In this document: one piece after another, positions 47,826 through 58,681 of the stretch
Position numbering within the stretch: the stretch's first letter is position 1
Layout of the letters: each line of letters starts with the position of its first letter
Assembly (NCBI RefSeq): GCF_040712315.1
Contig: NC_134019.1
Coordinates: 37,663,873-37,727,872, forward strand
Source of the DNA: Castanea sativa
Lineage: Eukaryota; Streptophyta; Magnoliopsida; Fagales; Fagaceae
Direction of reading: 5' to 3'
DNA: 64,000 nucleotides
Made by a program: the position numbers and the translations under genes
Notes under the pieces: generated by a model
Seen by the model: the letters and a program-made list of their open reading frames with translations, nothing else
Database searches by the model: none
Told to the model about the DNA's origin: nothing

Positions 47826-47828
<3 letters not shown>

Positions 47829-48520
47829 AGGGACACGATTTTCAGACCAAGTCCAAAATGTAAAGGATCTTGGCCCAGTGAACCCAGTACAATAAATTTG
47901 TAGAGAGTGGGTCAAAGAGCTAGGCTTTAGTGCATGGATAACAGTTAATATGGTTTTGGATGATGAGCCAACAAGAATTGAACCCGGTTTGTGCGAGAAA
48001 GTTTGTCATCGGCACTGTCCGAGGAGTTCTGTTCTAGTATATATTGGATGACAATGGTTACAGGAGTTGTTGAGATTGCTATAGTGCTTTCTCTTCTCCT
48101 TTTTTTCATCATCCTCCTTCTCTAGGATCTCTACCCTTATTTATATTACATCTCTCCCTTCATCCTTACCTTACACGTGGACTACATGTGGACAGTTGAT
48201 GGTTTATGCTGACACTTGTCCCATCAGCCCCCTCTAAAAGTCTTCTGGGGTGGCTGTAAGGCTGCCATAAAACTGTTCAGAGGTCACTTCCTCATTAATG
48301 CGGTGGTAGCAGCTTTCCCTTAAATATTTTTGAGTTCTTATCCCTCTTGTACGTTCATGATGCTCGTTGCTATCATTAGAACTTCCTGAAAGGTCATCCT
48401 TGATCATTAGGATCTATACCAAATTTGCGTTTAGCTTTATCTGAGGAGATAATACTCCTCGGACTCGGATCACCCATGCTTCTCGGCCAAAACCACATGC
48501 TCTCGGCCAAATCCCAAAAT

Positions 48521-48551
<31 letters not shown>
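47826..48551 (+). mobile_element. Solo LTR ending in an expanded (CA)n run
   Basis: Begins TGTAGGGACAC and shares layout and words with the solo LTR at 45533 (for example 'ttggcccagtgaaccc', 'tagagagtggg', 'cctcggactcgg', 'tctcggccaaa'). The 3' end is a (CA)n run at 48522-48551, and TATAT flanks both sides (47821-47825 and 48552-48556). No internal coding region. Confidence 0.7.
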
Positions 48552-48556
<5 letters not shown>

Positions 48557-48562
<6 letters not shown>

Positions 48563-49881
48563 CAAGACATGGGAATAGATCTAAATTTCCATTTGAAGTT
48601 TTTTAAAACTTCAATTTGGGTTTTGAAATTGAAATTAGAGATCTTATAATAAAATGTAAAGGTTAATCATTATCTATAATTTTTTAAAAAATAAATCATT
48701 CTCATAGCTTTGAAAAATGTCAACTTTTAATATAAAATAATAATGTTCTTAAGGAATTTGGCTTAGCTTTGGCCTATCATATTATATACTATGTAATAAA
48801 AGTTGGGTCTTAAAAACTGCGATAACGCTAAGTGATTATTTTCTTTATGCGATCGATAAGTGACTACACTTTAATTAATTATTTGCCTAGTTTATCTTAA
48901 ATGAATCTCTATAATAAAATATCAAGTTATTTATTAATTGTTTAGATAGTTTATTTTAAGTAAAACTCTATTATCTAACTTTCAAGAAAGTTAAAATTAT
49001 ATTCCAACTAAAATTCTATTACCAAAAATCTCAAGAAATTTGAGATAAATTGTAATACTTATTTTAATTATTTTGATAATTTATTATAATTTCATGTTTC
49101 AACATAGTAAAACTTGCACACTACATATTGTGTTTATACCAAATGACTCTATACATGTATATATTACATATAAAAATTTAATGTATTATTAATTATTAAA
49201 ATAATTTGATAATATTAATAAAATAGTTTCCTTCTTTTACATGCAATTTTTAATTAATTACTAGTTGACTACAGTTATCTTCTATATTGAGATATAAGAC
49301 AAACGACATGTAATGAAACTGGAGGTTAATTGAGTTCTCAAGCGTTGATTAAGAGTGTTGTAACTCAATGTCATAGTTCATTCGATCATATTAAGGAAAT
49401 AAGGATTCAAATCATTCATCTTTCATTATACAGAACTATCAAATTATTAAAGAATATATATGTGAAAAAATTGCACTAACCTCTTCTGAGGTTTTCTGAG
49501 ATAAATGAAAAAAAGCAATGACAAACAAGAATTGTCAAGCTGATAAACTATATGTGGTAAAGAAATCATCGGGCTAAAGTTCATGCATTCTGCAACAAAT
49601 TTTTGGCACGTTAGCTACCTTACATCATTTCCATCACCTAATAGAGATGTGGTTGGTATTTTTGGAGCCATGTTTTCAATACCAGAATATATATATATAG
49701 TGCCTATAATTAGAGGAAGAAGGAATCTAATTCAAACCATTGCCACAATTTAGTTCTGCTACACAAAGATACAGGATGATTATTATGTTGAAATCAAACA
49801 CAACACTTTTGTGATTTCAAAATCTGGTTAGTTTCTTTGGTCTTTGATTCTCATATTTTCTTAATAGTTTTTTTTTTCTCC

Positions 49882-49917
<36 letters not shown>

Positions 49918-51420
49918 GGGTGAACTATAATTGTTATTTTATTTGAAGTGGACGGTGTGAATTTTGTGTCAAATATGCCTGAAAGGTGGCACAATCTTAA
50001 CCTCTAGATTTCTTATCTTGCTAAGTGTCCTTTTTTTCTAGTTAAAAAAAGGCAAAATTTTGGAGGATTCGAAACCAAAATAGAATTTAATAATACAGTG
50101 CCATTTTATAGAGGGATTCAGAGACACTTTCAACTTAAAGACAAATTTTTATTAACTTTTCTATATTCTTCAATGTAGGTGAAATCCCTTCAAAGCCTCT
50201 TCAATGAGTTATTAAGAGTTAAGACCCCCGTTAAAAAAAGTTTTTTTTTTTAAATAAAATTTTATTATGTGTATAATCAACCATGTTAATTATCAAAAAA
50301 AAAAATGTTAGGGTCATAATTAAAAAAAAAAATTATTAAGGTAGTAAGCTCTTTTTATTTATTTTTTTGATAAATCATTAAGATAGTAAATTGAGATTGC
50401 AACAACATCGTTTTAACATATACACACAATTAACACTATAGCTGCGTTTGACATTACCTTAAAAAGCCATATATGTGTGTGTTTCTCAACAAAAAAAAAA
50501 AAAACTATATTTTTTTACTATTTAGTTTATTTTTGCTACTATTAATGGGTCTTATTGTACATTTTGATACTATTCATGAGTTTTATTGTACTATTGTAGT
50601 TACATTTTAACTTTATCTATAATATTTTTAACAACAAAAATTTTAGTTTTAACTAAATAAATTGTTCACAAACGGAGTCTATCCTTATTATACTAATCAT
50701 AAAAGTTGAATCAATATGTGGAGTTATCCCTTTCCTTCATTGTCTACTTATCAATAATTATGAAATATATATCTTTCAATTTATTGTTTACAGAATATTC
50801 CTTTTGTGTTAGCCCATCACAAGTCACTTTTATTATACGCCAACAATTAAAAAAATAATTACAGAAAAAAAATTGAGTATTTCTTGCCATTTTGACAAAA
50901 TAGAATTGCCAATGAACCTTGCCTCAATTAATTATCCTTCTTTACAAGCGATAAATGGAAAATGGTGTATTGGATTTAAAACTCATTAGGAACGTGGGTA
51001 ACTTATTCATTATTATTAAAAAGAAAAAACAAAATATGACTATCAAGTACAAAAAATACTTCTACTTACCACAAGAACAAAGGCAATACACTTCTTCCTG
51101 TGGGTTTCCTTTTTTTTTTTTCTTTTTTCTTTTTCTTTTTCTCCCCTAATCTTATTGGTTTTATTTTCACAGGTTGCTGAGGCAGTATCAATAATGAAAT
51201 TTAACCACCCATGAAGTAATCTTAGATTGTTGGCTCACAGCTGGCTATCTGGACAGTTGTGGAGTCTTCTCTTCCCCCCACCTCACATGTCCCATCAACT
51301 TTTTCAACTACTTTTTTTCAGAGTAGATTCCAATGTCCTTTTTTCTCCTTTATTTCTCATTTTCTCATTTTTACACTTTTTTTTTTTAATTTAAAAATAA
51401 TTTATTTCATCAACTTGTTA
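48557..51420. other. Intergenic DNA upstream of the bZIP gene
   Basis: No gene recognised. A (GA)n run lies at about 49885-49915, and poly-A/T runs are frequent. The last 300 bases are probably promoter, but I could not name specific control sites. Confidence 0.5.
49885..49915. repeat. (GA)n microsatellite
   Basis: About 15 GA units in intergenic DNA. Confidence 0.85.
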
Positions 51421-51430
51421 CTCCATTTTG

Positions 51431-51470
51431 TTCTATAAATTCCACCCCCAAAACTTTTATAGACCTCTTC
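51431..51470 (+). promoter_or_regulatory. Probable core promoter of the bZIP gene
   Basis: CTATAAAT at 51433-51440 is a good TATA box. Transcription would start near 51465-51475, just before a CT-rich leader (cctcttcctcttctgctttc). This gives a leader of about 660 bases, long as expected for S1 bZIP genes. Confidence 0.6.
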
Positions 51471-51719
51471 CTCTTCTGCTTTCTCTTCCTTGTCTTTCTT
51501 TAGCATCACTCTTGCAGATATTCTGGTCTATTTCCCAAATCTCTGAAGAAGCTCTGGCTATCTTCCACTTTCTGAGATTGTGATTTTCTTAGTCACATAT
51601 TCTCAAGTTGGGTTTCTTTAGTTTCAAAATCCACAACTCATCTTTGGTCAAAAACCTGTTGATTTCTTTCTACTGATCCCTTTGTTCCTTAAAGAACTCA
51701 AAAAAATTCCAACTTTTTC

Positions 51720-51740
51720 ATGCTGAGTTGGAGTTTTTGA
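51720..51740 (+). CDS. uORF 1 of the bZIP leader (6 codons)
   Basis: ATG followed by five codons and TGA (MLSWSF). It is short and independent of the later uORFs. Translation is likely only if the scanning ribosome uses this ATG. Confidence 0.4.
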   Translation: MLSWSF

Positions 51741-51809
51741 GTCTATTGCAAAAAACCCAAGTTCCAATTTTTATCAAATATTATTGGTTCTTAAACAAGA
51801 TTGATCTTC

Positions 51810-51863
51810 ATGCTCAACTTGTTGTTCTTGATGTTTGAGATTCATGTCTCCGATTCTCAGTGA
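51810..51863 (+). CDS. uORF 2, overlapping the start of the conserved uORF
   Basis: 17 codons (MLNLLFLMFEIHVSDSQ) in a different frame. It overlaps the first 20 bases of the conserved-peptide uORF at 51844. A ribosome translating it would pass over the start at 51844, so it could limit use of that uORF. Confidence 0.5.
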   Translation: MLNLLFLMFEIHVSDSQ

Positions 51864-51969
51864 GATTCTCCTTTCTGGGTGTATGATAAATTCCACATTT
51901 AGGCGCAGGACACACTTAGTTCAATCCTTCTCAGTCGTGTTCCTTTACTGGTTGTACTACGTTTCATGA
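51844..51969 (+). CDS. Sucrose-control uORF (conserved peptide, SC-uORF)
   Basis: A 41-codon uORF, 164 bases before the main ATG. Its peptide begins MSPILSEILLSG, contains INSTFRRRTHLVQSFS and ends VVFLYWLYYVS. It has the layout and length of the conserved peptide in leaders of all S1-group bZIP genes with sucrose-induced repression of translation. Family knowledge: high sucrose makes this nascent peptide stall the ribosome and lowers bZIP translation; the C-terminal aromatic part matters most, and it is conserved here. An in-frame internal ATG lies at codon 14. Confidence 0.93.
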   Translation: MSPILSEILLSGCMINSTFRRRTHLVQSFSVVFLYWLYYVS

Positions 51970-51986
51970 TATTTGCCAATCTCTGA
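51966..51986 (+). CDS. uORF 4, ATG overlapping the SC-uORF stop
   Basis: ATG at 51966-51968 overlaps the TGA stop (51967-51969) of the conserved uORF. Six codons (MIFANL) then TGA. It may affect re-initiation after the SC-uORF. Confidence 0.45.
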   Translation: MIFANL

Positions 51987-52133
51987 TAAATTAGGCTATA
52001 TTATTATTATTATATATTAGCTGTATTACTATTATCTGCTATATTAGTGTAATTTAGTATCTGGGTCCTGTTAATCTCTCTCTTAGACTACTCTAATTGT
52101 GAAGAAAGCTACAAACTTTGCTGTGGTTTCAAC

Positions 52134-52619
52134 ATGGCTTCCTCCAGTGGAACATCTTCAGGGTCATCTTTGCTTCAAAACTCAGGTTCTGAAGAAGACT
52201 TGCAAGCTTTGATGGATCAGAGGAAGAGGAAGAGAATGATATCAAACAGAGAATCAGCAAGGCGATCTCGAATGAGGAAACAAAAGCATTTGGATGATCT
52301 GGTGGCCCAGGTGGCTGAGCTCAGGAAAGAGAACCATCAGATCATTCAAAATGTCAATATCACCACGCAGCATTACATGAATATTGAGACTGAAAACTCA
52401 ATACTGAGAGCTCAAGCCAGTGAGCTTAGCCACAGACTACAGGCTCTGAATGATATTATCAATTTCCTGAATGCAAACACTGGTGTTTTTGGAGCTGCTG
52501 GCGTTGGGGACTCGAGCACCTTCAGTCCTGAGCCTATTGATAGCTTTTTGAACCCATTGAGTTTGTCATATTTGAACCAGCCTATTATGGCTACTGCAGA
52601 CATTTTTAATCAGTACTAG
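52134..52619 (+). CDS. bZIP11-like: Group S1 bZIP transcription factor (bZIP2/11/44 type)
   Basis: Intronless, 161 aa, nuclear DNA-binding protein. Basic region about 30-52 (RKRKRMISNRESARRSRMRK), with the invariant N38 and R46 in N-x7-R spacing. The leucine zipper starts at L56, ten residues after R46, and continues at L63, I70, I84, L91 and L98. The serine-rich N-terminus and the C-terminal NQPIMATADIF-type ending are typical of the S1 group. Family knowledge: these factors form heterodimers with group C bZIPs, bind ACGT-type elements and adjust amino acid and sugar metabolism under low energy. Translation is probably repressed by sucrose through the SC-uORF. Which S1 member (2, 11 or 44) is orthologous cannot be settled from one sequence. 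Confidence 0.95.
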   Translation: MASSSGTSSGSSLLQNSGSEEDLQALMDQRKRKRMISNRESARRSRMRKQKHLDDLVAQVAELRKENHQIIQNVNITTQHYMNIETENSILRAQASELSHRLQALNDIINFLNANTGVFGAAGVGDSSTFSPEPIDSFLNPLSLSYLNQPIMATADIFNQY

Positions 52620-53000
52620 TCTCAATGGGCTTCTTGGTTGTAAGATAGAGCAAAAGAGAGGGATTTTGTGTTAGTTTTTATTTAGTGCTTAAGCCTATTT
52701 GGTAAGAAATATCACTATGTGGGGGTGTGATTAAGGAATAAACACTATATTAATGTGTTAGTGCAGCTTGAAGCTATTATGGCCTTAGTACTTGGTCTGT
52801 AAATGGTGGCTGTTATTGTTGTGTTATTGTACTTGGGTTGTTCTTTTTTCTCTCTTTTTTAGTTGAGATTGTAGTTGTTGGTTGCTGTAAGCTTTATTTT
52901 ATAATAATAGTGTGCAAGTTTTTGTAATAATCTGCTCAACTTGTGTGAATGCCTAAATACTCTAATAAAAATATATCTTTTTTTTTTTTTTTTTTCCTTT
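52620..53000 (+). terminator. 3' UTR and polyadenylation signals of the bZIP gene
   Basis: AATAAA occurs at 52737-52742 and again at 52964-52969, with T-rich sequence after both. Two alternative 3' ends are possible. Confidence 0.5.
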
Positions 53001-55460
53001 TGTTTGACTAACTCCGTACAAATTATGGTTGAAATTAAAAAATTGTCTTTTTGTATATGTTGACAATTTGTACACAACAATGTGTGGTTCTGAAAATTAT
53101 GGCAGTCTTCTTGCCAGCTAATTATGCATTATTCATTCTGCCTTGTTTTACCTTGTGGTTTGACAAAGTTAATGGAGAACTAAATACTACAATTTAAACA
53201 GTGATCATGTTCTTAATGGAACTCTGAGCTGTCTTTAATTTAGTCCACTTCCCCTTAATTAATATCAATTAGTTATCAGATTTACTCCTTAATCAGCATC
53301 AATGTCATCATGTGCAACATTCACAACCTCATGGAGTTATCATGCCTGGGTTAGTAAAATGGTAATGTTATCTTTTTGTGGTACGGCATGGTTATTGTTC
53401 GAATTTTACTTTATTCTCAGCCACTATCTATCCATCTATTTATCATTAAAATAGATAGATAATAAATCACAATGCGATATGGTTATTGTTCGAATTCCAC
53501 CTTATTCTCGCCCATTATCTATCCATCTATCTATCATTATAATCCATCTATCTATCATTAAAATAAACAATAAATTACAACGATATGCAAAGGATTGGAA
53601 CTTAGAGATATTCTAGAGCTTTTAGAGTTAGAGCATTTGCATAGAGTCATGTACACCAGATTACACAAAAATAGCCACACATCTGGTTGTACATCACTAT
53701 TCAAAAGATTCTAAAAGCAACAGTTCTCTTCTAAATACACGTGAGAGTTGCAACTTTTATAAATCTTTTATCTTCTTTTTTATTTACCCGCTCTGCTCTC
53801 TAGCACTCTCTCTTCTCTAGCCCTCTCTTTTTATCGTTTTATCTAGGAGTCAATTTTCTCTCAACATCAAGTTGAACAAATACTATCACCTGCACCATTT
53901 ATTAACACTGATTTGGAATTTATTTAAATTATTGATGATTGGTAAAATCAAATTCATTCATTTTACTATAAATTGATAGGATTTTATGAACTTTGTGTTA
54001 TAGTTACTTAGGAATTCTAAATGGTCTTAATCCATAGATCGATAATTGATAGTTTTTTTTTTTTTTTTTGAGTAAAAGGTAAGGAAACTTTATTAATTTA
54101 AATCTTTTGAAATATAGCCTCCAAATCAGGCGGTAGCCTAGTAGCTCTTTTTCAAAACATCTAAACATGTAGATAAAACTGCTCTTCTAGAAAAGGCATG
54201 GGCTAAACAATTGCCCTTTCTTTTAATATGCCCAAATTTACTTGCTAGTTCTTTCTTTCTCTATGTGTATGTACTCGCATAACACATTTGCAAATCACAA
54301 GTGAAGTTCTAAAAGGCATTGTATAAGTTAGGTTCACTTCACTTCATAACTTTGTAATTGGTAATTCTTAAACAAATCACCATTAGGTTGCTTTGTATTC
54401 TATCTTTATATTTTTTCACAATATAGTTATAGATTAATAACTAACTTATCTCTAAACTTTTTTTTTTTTTTTACTTTTAAATTTAAACCTAGAAAATAAA
54501 TTTGTACAGTAAATGAAAATTCGATTGACATTATATTTTTTGGTATAATAGAACGTGTGAATTAGTGATGATATTATAAAATACTTATTTAATAAAACAA
54601 ATATTGAATAATATGATATTACAAAAAAAGATGCGTGAAACTTGTATATATGGGATGGTTTTGTAACTTTAGTTTTACAGTCTCATGTAAAGAAGGACAG
54701 TCAAAGTCAAAATGACTCTCTCAAATGCAACCAAAAAAAAAAAAAAAGATTTTTTATTTTTAGCACAAGTTAAGATGCAAAGAATTGGAGTAATTAAATC
54801 TCCAAGTTTGCGCTATTAATCATGGTGCTCACAATATTTTTTTCTCTAATTTTATAAATATAATAGAATTTGAATGTCATTATACATAAACTGATTTACA
54901 ATATTCAATAGAATTTGAAAAACTTTACGGATTGAGAATTTTATCAATTAAAGAACAAATCTTAAAAGTGGGTTGAGTACAAAAGACACCTACATTTGCT
55001 TTCTTCTCATAGGAATTGCTGTATTGGGTCTAATTGCGATAGTGTTTGTTATATAATGTAATCATTATATACTTTTTTTTTTTTATGGAATGTAATCATC
55101 ATATACTTATATGTGAAAGAGACATGGTTTAAATAATTTCTATTAAAATAGGGAGAAGTCAAGTTAATCCAGGCTTTGTTTTTCATGTGGTTTGCAATTC
55201 TACTTGGGAACTGCCCATAGGTTTCTTTGTGGTTAAAGTTATCTATTTTATAGATAAAAATGAAAGCTTGATTAGAAATTTATAATTTAATTTTGCTTTT
55301 TTTTTTTTCATTCTTCTTCAATCATTCTTAATTAATAAATAATTTCACAATTTTATTAAGAATGTTGTTAGTTATGTAACTTGTGAGTCACTACGCCTTT
55401 TTTTATAAAAATAAAATAAAATAAATAATTTCATAATTTTTGGCTTTCCTCTCCTTCTAG
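53001..55460. other. Intergenic DNA downstream of the bZIP gene
   Basis: No gene recognised. It contains a tandem duplication at 53385-53580 and, near 54050-54230, a poly-T start followed by sequence that may be a LINE tail in reverse orientation. Confidence 0.5.
53385..53580 (+). repeat. Tandem duplication with (ATCT)n-like core
   Basis: 'ggttattgttcgaatt' starts both units (about 53389 and 53480). Each continues with 'actttattctc' / 'accttattctc', 'tatctatccatct' and 'atcattaaaat'. Unit about 91 bases. Confidence 0.75.
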
Positions 55461-55680
55461 AGAAATTACTAGGTCCACCAAGAGGACTGCTAACGTGGTC
55501 CTCCCTGGCATCCTAACCAATAAAATGCTGTTATTTATGCAAATGTGACATCATTTGGTAATTTTTATTTTTTATTCCTTGTGCTGATTAAGAAGCTCAC
55601 ATATATATTTGCATAGACGACATCATCTCATTAGTCAGGGTGGACCACATCAGTAGTCCTCCCGGTGTAAATAATAATTT
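55461..55680. mobile_element. MITE, 220 bp
   Basis: The left end 'agaaattactaggtccacc' with 'gaggactgctaacgtggtcc' is inverted relative to the right end 'ggaccacatcagtagtcctc' with 'ggtgtaaataataattt'. The inverted repeats are about 38 bases. A diverged relative lies at 19680-19812. The target duplication was not resolved. Confidence 0.65.
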
Positions 55681-56006
55681 ATCCTCCTTCTACATCAAAC
55701 TGGTTCAATTGCCTCATACAATTAATTATTTCCTTATATACCTGCTCTTTCATTATTTTTTTCCCACTTATTAAACTTTCGGTTTTTCCCATTAATTGAT
55801 GCTTTTTTTGGCTCATTCCCCCCCCCCCCCCTTTCCCAAACTTCATTCTCCTCCATTCTATTCTTCTTCCCTCCATCAAACCAAATCAACTCTTCTTGTA
55901 TTTCTTCCCTTTTAACTCTTTCTCATTCATTGCCCCAAAACACATATTTTTAGATTTGCATATGTTATCTCTCTATTCCATTATAACCTCTTTGTTTACC
56001 TGCTTT

Positions 56007-56418
56007 TTCATTATTTTATTTCAACTCTATCTCATTTCTTATCATGTTCCATTTGAAACAAGTGAATTGGATTTTTGTTACATCATCATTAGTTAAATAT
56101 AAATTAAGTGTTGTCATTTTGGTAATTATTGATGACATAGAAAAATTTAATCCATCTATTTCAAAGTAGGAAAGAAATTATTTTAGAAACTAATATTGAG
56201 TGTTGTCAACTAATATTGAGTGTCTTTCATTATTTTATTTCAACTCTATCTCATTTCTTATCGTGTTCCATTTGAAACAAGTGAATTGGACTTTTGTTAC
56301 GCCATCATTAGTTAAATATAAATTGAGTGTTGTCATTTTGGTAATTATTGATGATATAGCAAAATTTAATCCATCTATTTCAAAGTAGAAATAAATTATT
56401 TTAGAAACTAATATCAGA
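56007..56418 (+). repeat. Tandem duplication, offset 219 bp
   Basis: 56007-56200 recurs at 56226-56418 with few changes ('ttcattattttatttcaact', 'ttccatttgaaacaagtgaa', 'ttggtaattattgatga', 'aatccatctatttcaaagta'). The units are about 90% alike by eye. No gene. Confidence 0.85.
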
Positions 56419-56419
56419 A

Positions 56420-58050
56420 TAATCCAAATAACTTTAGAGAATCTTAATCCACAATAATTAAACACAAAAACAAATGAAAATGAACAAAGAGGGAGAGATA
56501 GAGATGAAGAGAAAAAAAATTTAAATAAAATATATTAAGTTTCTAATTAACGAAAGCTCCTATAACATTTGTTACTAAATTATTCTAAAAATTTTTTAAT
56601 TCTACTTTCATAAAAAATATAAAAAATTAATTATATTTTTACTTTTCGATAAAAAAAATTATTTAAAAAATTATATAAACTGACATCTTTTTAAGCTATC
56701 AAAGATTACATGGTTAAAAAGTATTAGTAGTAAAATGTCAGATCTAGGCCTCATTGGTTTCTATAAAAAGAGCTGAAATGGGAGAGATCATGTTGTTGAG
56801 GAACAAGTCACACGTGCAGGGAACAATATTTTCAGTGCAAGTACTCAAATTCACATGATTCGGTTCAAAAAATAAAGTTACCGTTTTTTTTTTTTTTGAG
56901 TTCTGTCAGATCTACCTGTACTATTATCAGACACAAATACTTTACTATAATTGGAGAGTGCGGCTGTGTCCAAATACATGGAATGTCTAATTTCAGAACA
57001 AGCAAAAAATTGTTATAAAAATATGTTAAAAAAATGATCATACACAAAAATATATGTGGTTCGATAATTGCAGTGATTTTCACTATATTAAGAAAAAAAT
57101 ACAAAAATAATTATAAAATAATATTTTCACAATAAATTATAAATAGTTAATTGCTATTGGTTCAAATTTGAATTTATCACTGAAATTAATTTTTTGTCAT
57201 AACAATAACAACTAGTAACTATTTGCTACTTAAAATTTGTTGTGAAAATATTATGGACATAACATTATATATATATATATATAATTTAAATATTTCATAA
57301 AATATCTCATTTAAAACCGCCACTCTTCCAAATTGGTTTAGGTTACAAACCGGATTGAACACAAAACAAGACTTTATATAGCCCAAGATCAAGTATTTTT
57401 TTGATTTACTTTTTGTTACATGACATTTTAGAGAAATGGTTTAGTTAATTGGTGTCTTAGGTAATTTGTTAAAGGCTGTTTTTTATAATACAATTGATTG
57501 ATTTTTATTTTATTTTATAAGAAGTCAACCCACTTTCAATAAAAGGATATTTGATTATTAATTTTGCTACTTTTCAATAAAGATGGGATGCATTTGAAGT
57601 TGTTCACGAATGCACATAGGCGCTTGTTAACAAACGCCTTACACAAAGGCTAAAATGTTCCACTAACACAAGTTTACAAGAAAATTATTTGATAGAAGTG
57701 AAAAAAGAAAAAAAAGAAGAGTAAAGAAACAGACTTGACTCAACTAGGACATACATGTTTCGATTGGTGCATATTTACATAGAAAGTTGAGTTGTTTGGG
57801 TGTGTTTGCCAATATTGCCAATCTTTACTATAGATGGATTACTTGCTAAACAGCATAAATTTGACAACCATACAAGCTGAAAATATGTGTCCCTCCACTA
57901 AAAAAATCAATACTAACTCATACCAACGATTGATAGAGATTGAGTTGGAGGATATTGGTAGATTTTTTTTTCTTACTTAAAAACTTTTTGCTATTGGTTT
58001 GAATTTAATTGTTGAAATACAGAATAGTAGCTACTATTCTACAAGTTTAA
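56420..58050. other. AT-rich intergenic DNA
   Basis: No gene recognised. Apart from the MITE relative at 57115-57265 nothing bounded was seen. (TA)n at 57268-57283. Confidence 0.5.
57115..57265. mobile_element. Palindromic MITE, copy B
   Basis: 'atattttcacaataaatt' on the left pairs with 'aatttgttgtgaaaatatt' on the right. The middle 'attggttcaaatttgaa' matches words in the copy at 25476-25645. Confidence 0.55.
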
Positions 58051-58051
58051 T

Positions 58052-58681
58052 AGGGACGGAACCAGGATTCAAACTTAAGGGGGGCCGAAGTTCTTTGTTG
58101 AAATATTTTAAAAAATTGGAATATCAATACTAGAGATTAACAAAGTTGCATGTTAGTATTAATTTGTTAATTATTATTTGTAGTCAATTGACATGTATTA
58201 ATATTTTCAAAGTCTAACTAATGTTTGGATAAAGCGATCAATATGTGGCATAAGAATTGTCTCTATGAGTATGAGGTTGGAGTCATTTGAGAGGAGAATA
58301 AAGCTCTCAAGTGAGAGGGATAAATTGGGTAAATGTTATTGGGTTTTTGTGTTTTTTTTTTTTTTTTGTTAGGATTTGTAATTGATTTGCTGATATTGTT
58401 TTTGCTTAGACCAACTTTATGATTTGTCAAAAGATTTTCTTATTATTTGGATATGTGCAATTTTTTTAATAGATTTTTCTTGTTATATATTAGTTGGATT
58501 TCTTGGGTTAGTTTGTAAATTTTTTGAAAAAGGGGGCCAAGTACATAAATTTAAGAGCCGGAATTAATTTTATTTTATTTTTTGTTAATATACATACTAG
58601 TATTTTTTTTTTTCAAAGGTTGAAGGAGGGGGGGGGGGGGGGGGGGGGGGCCCCCCTCTGCCCTTGAGTAGTTTCGTCCTT
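58052..58681. mobile_element. TIR-like element with G-run/C-run at one end
   Basis: The left end 'agggacggaaccaggattc' with 'ttaaggggggcc' is inverted relative to the right end 'ggccccc' / 'cccttgagtagtttcgtcct'. The right end includes a G run at 58627-58650 followed directly by a C run. No coding region. The target duplication is unclear. Confidence 0.5.

Noticed and set aside
53385..53580. Possible CRISPR-like direct repeats
   Set aside because: Two units with a microsatellite core in a plant nuclear sequence; a simple tandem duplication explains it.
54050..54240. Possible reverse LINE tail
   Set aside because: A poly-T start is present, but no target duplication or recognisable LINE coding sequence was found, so no element was called.
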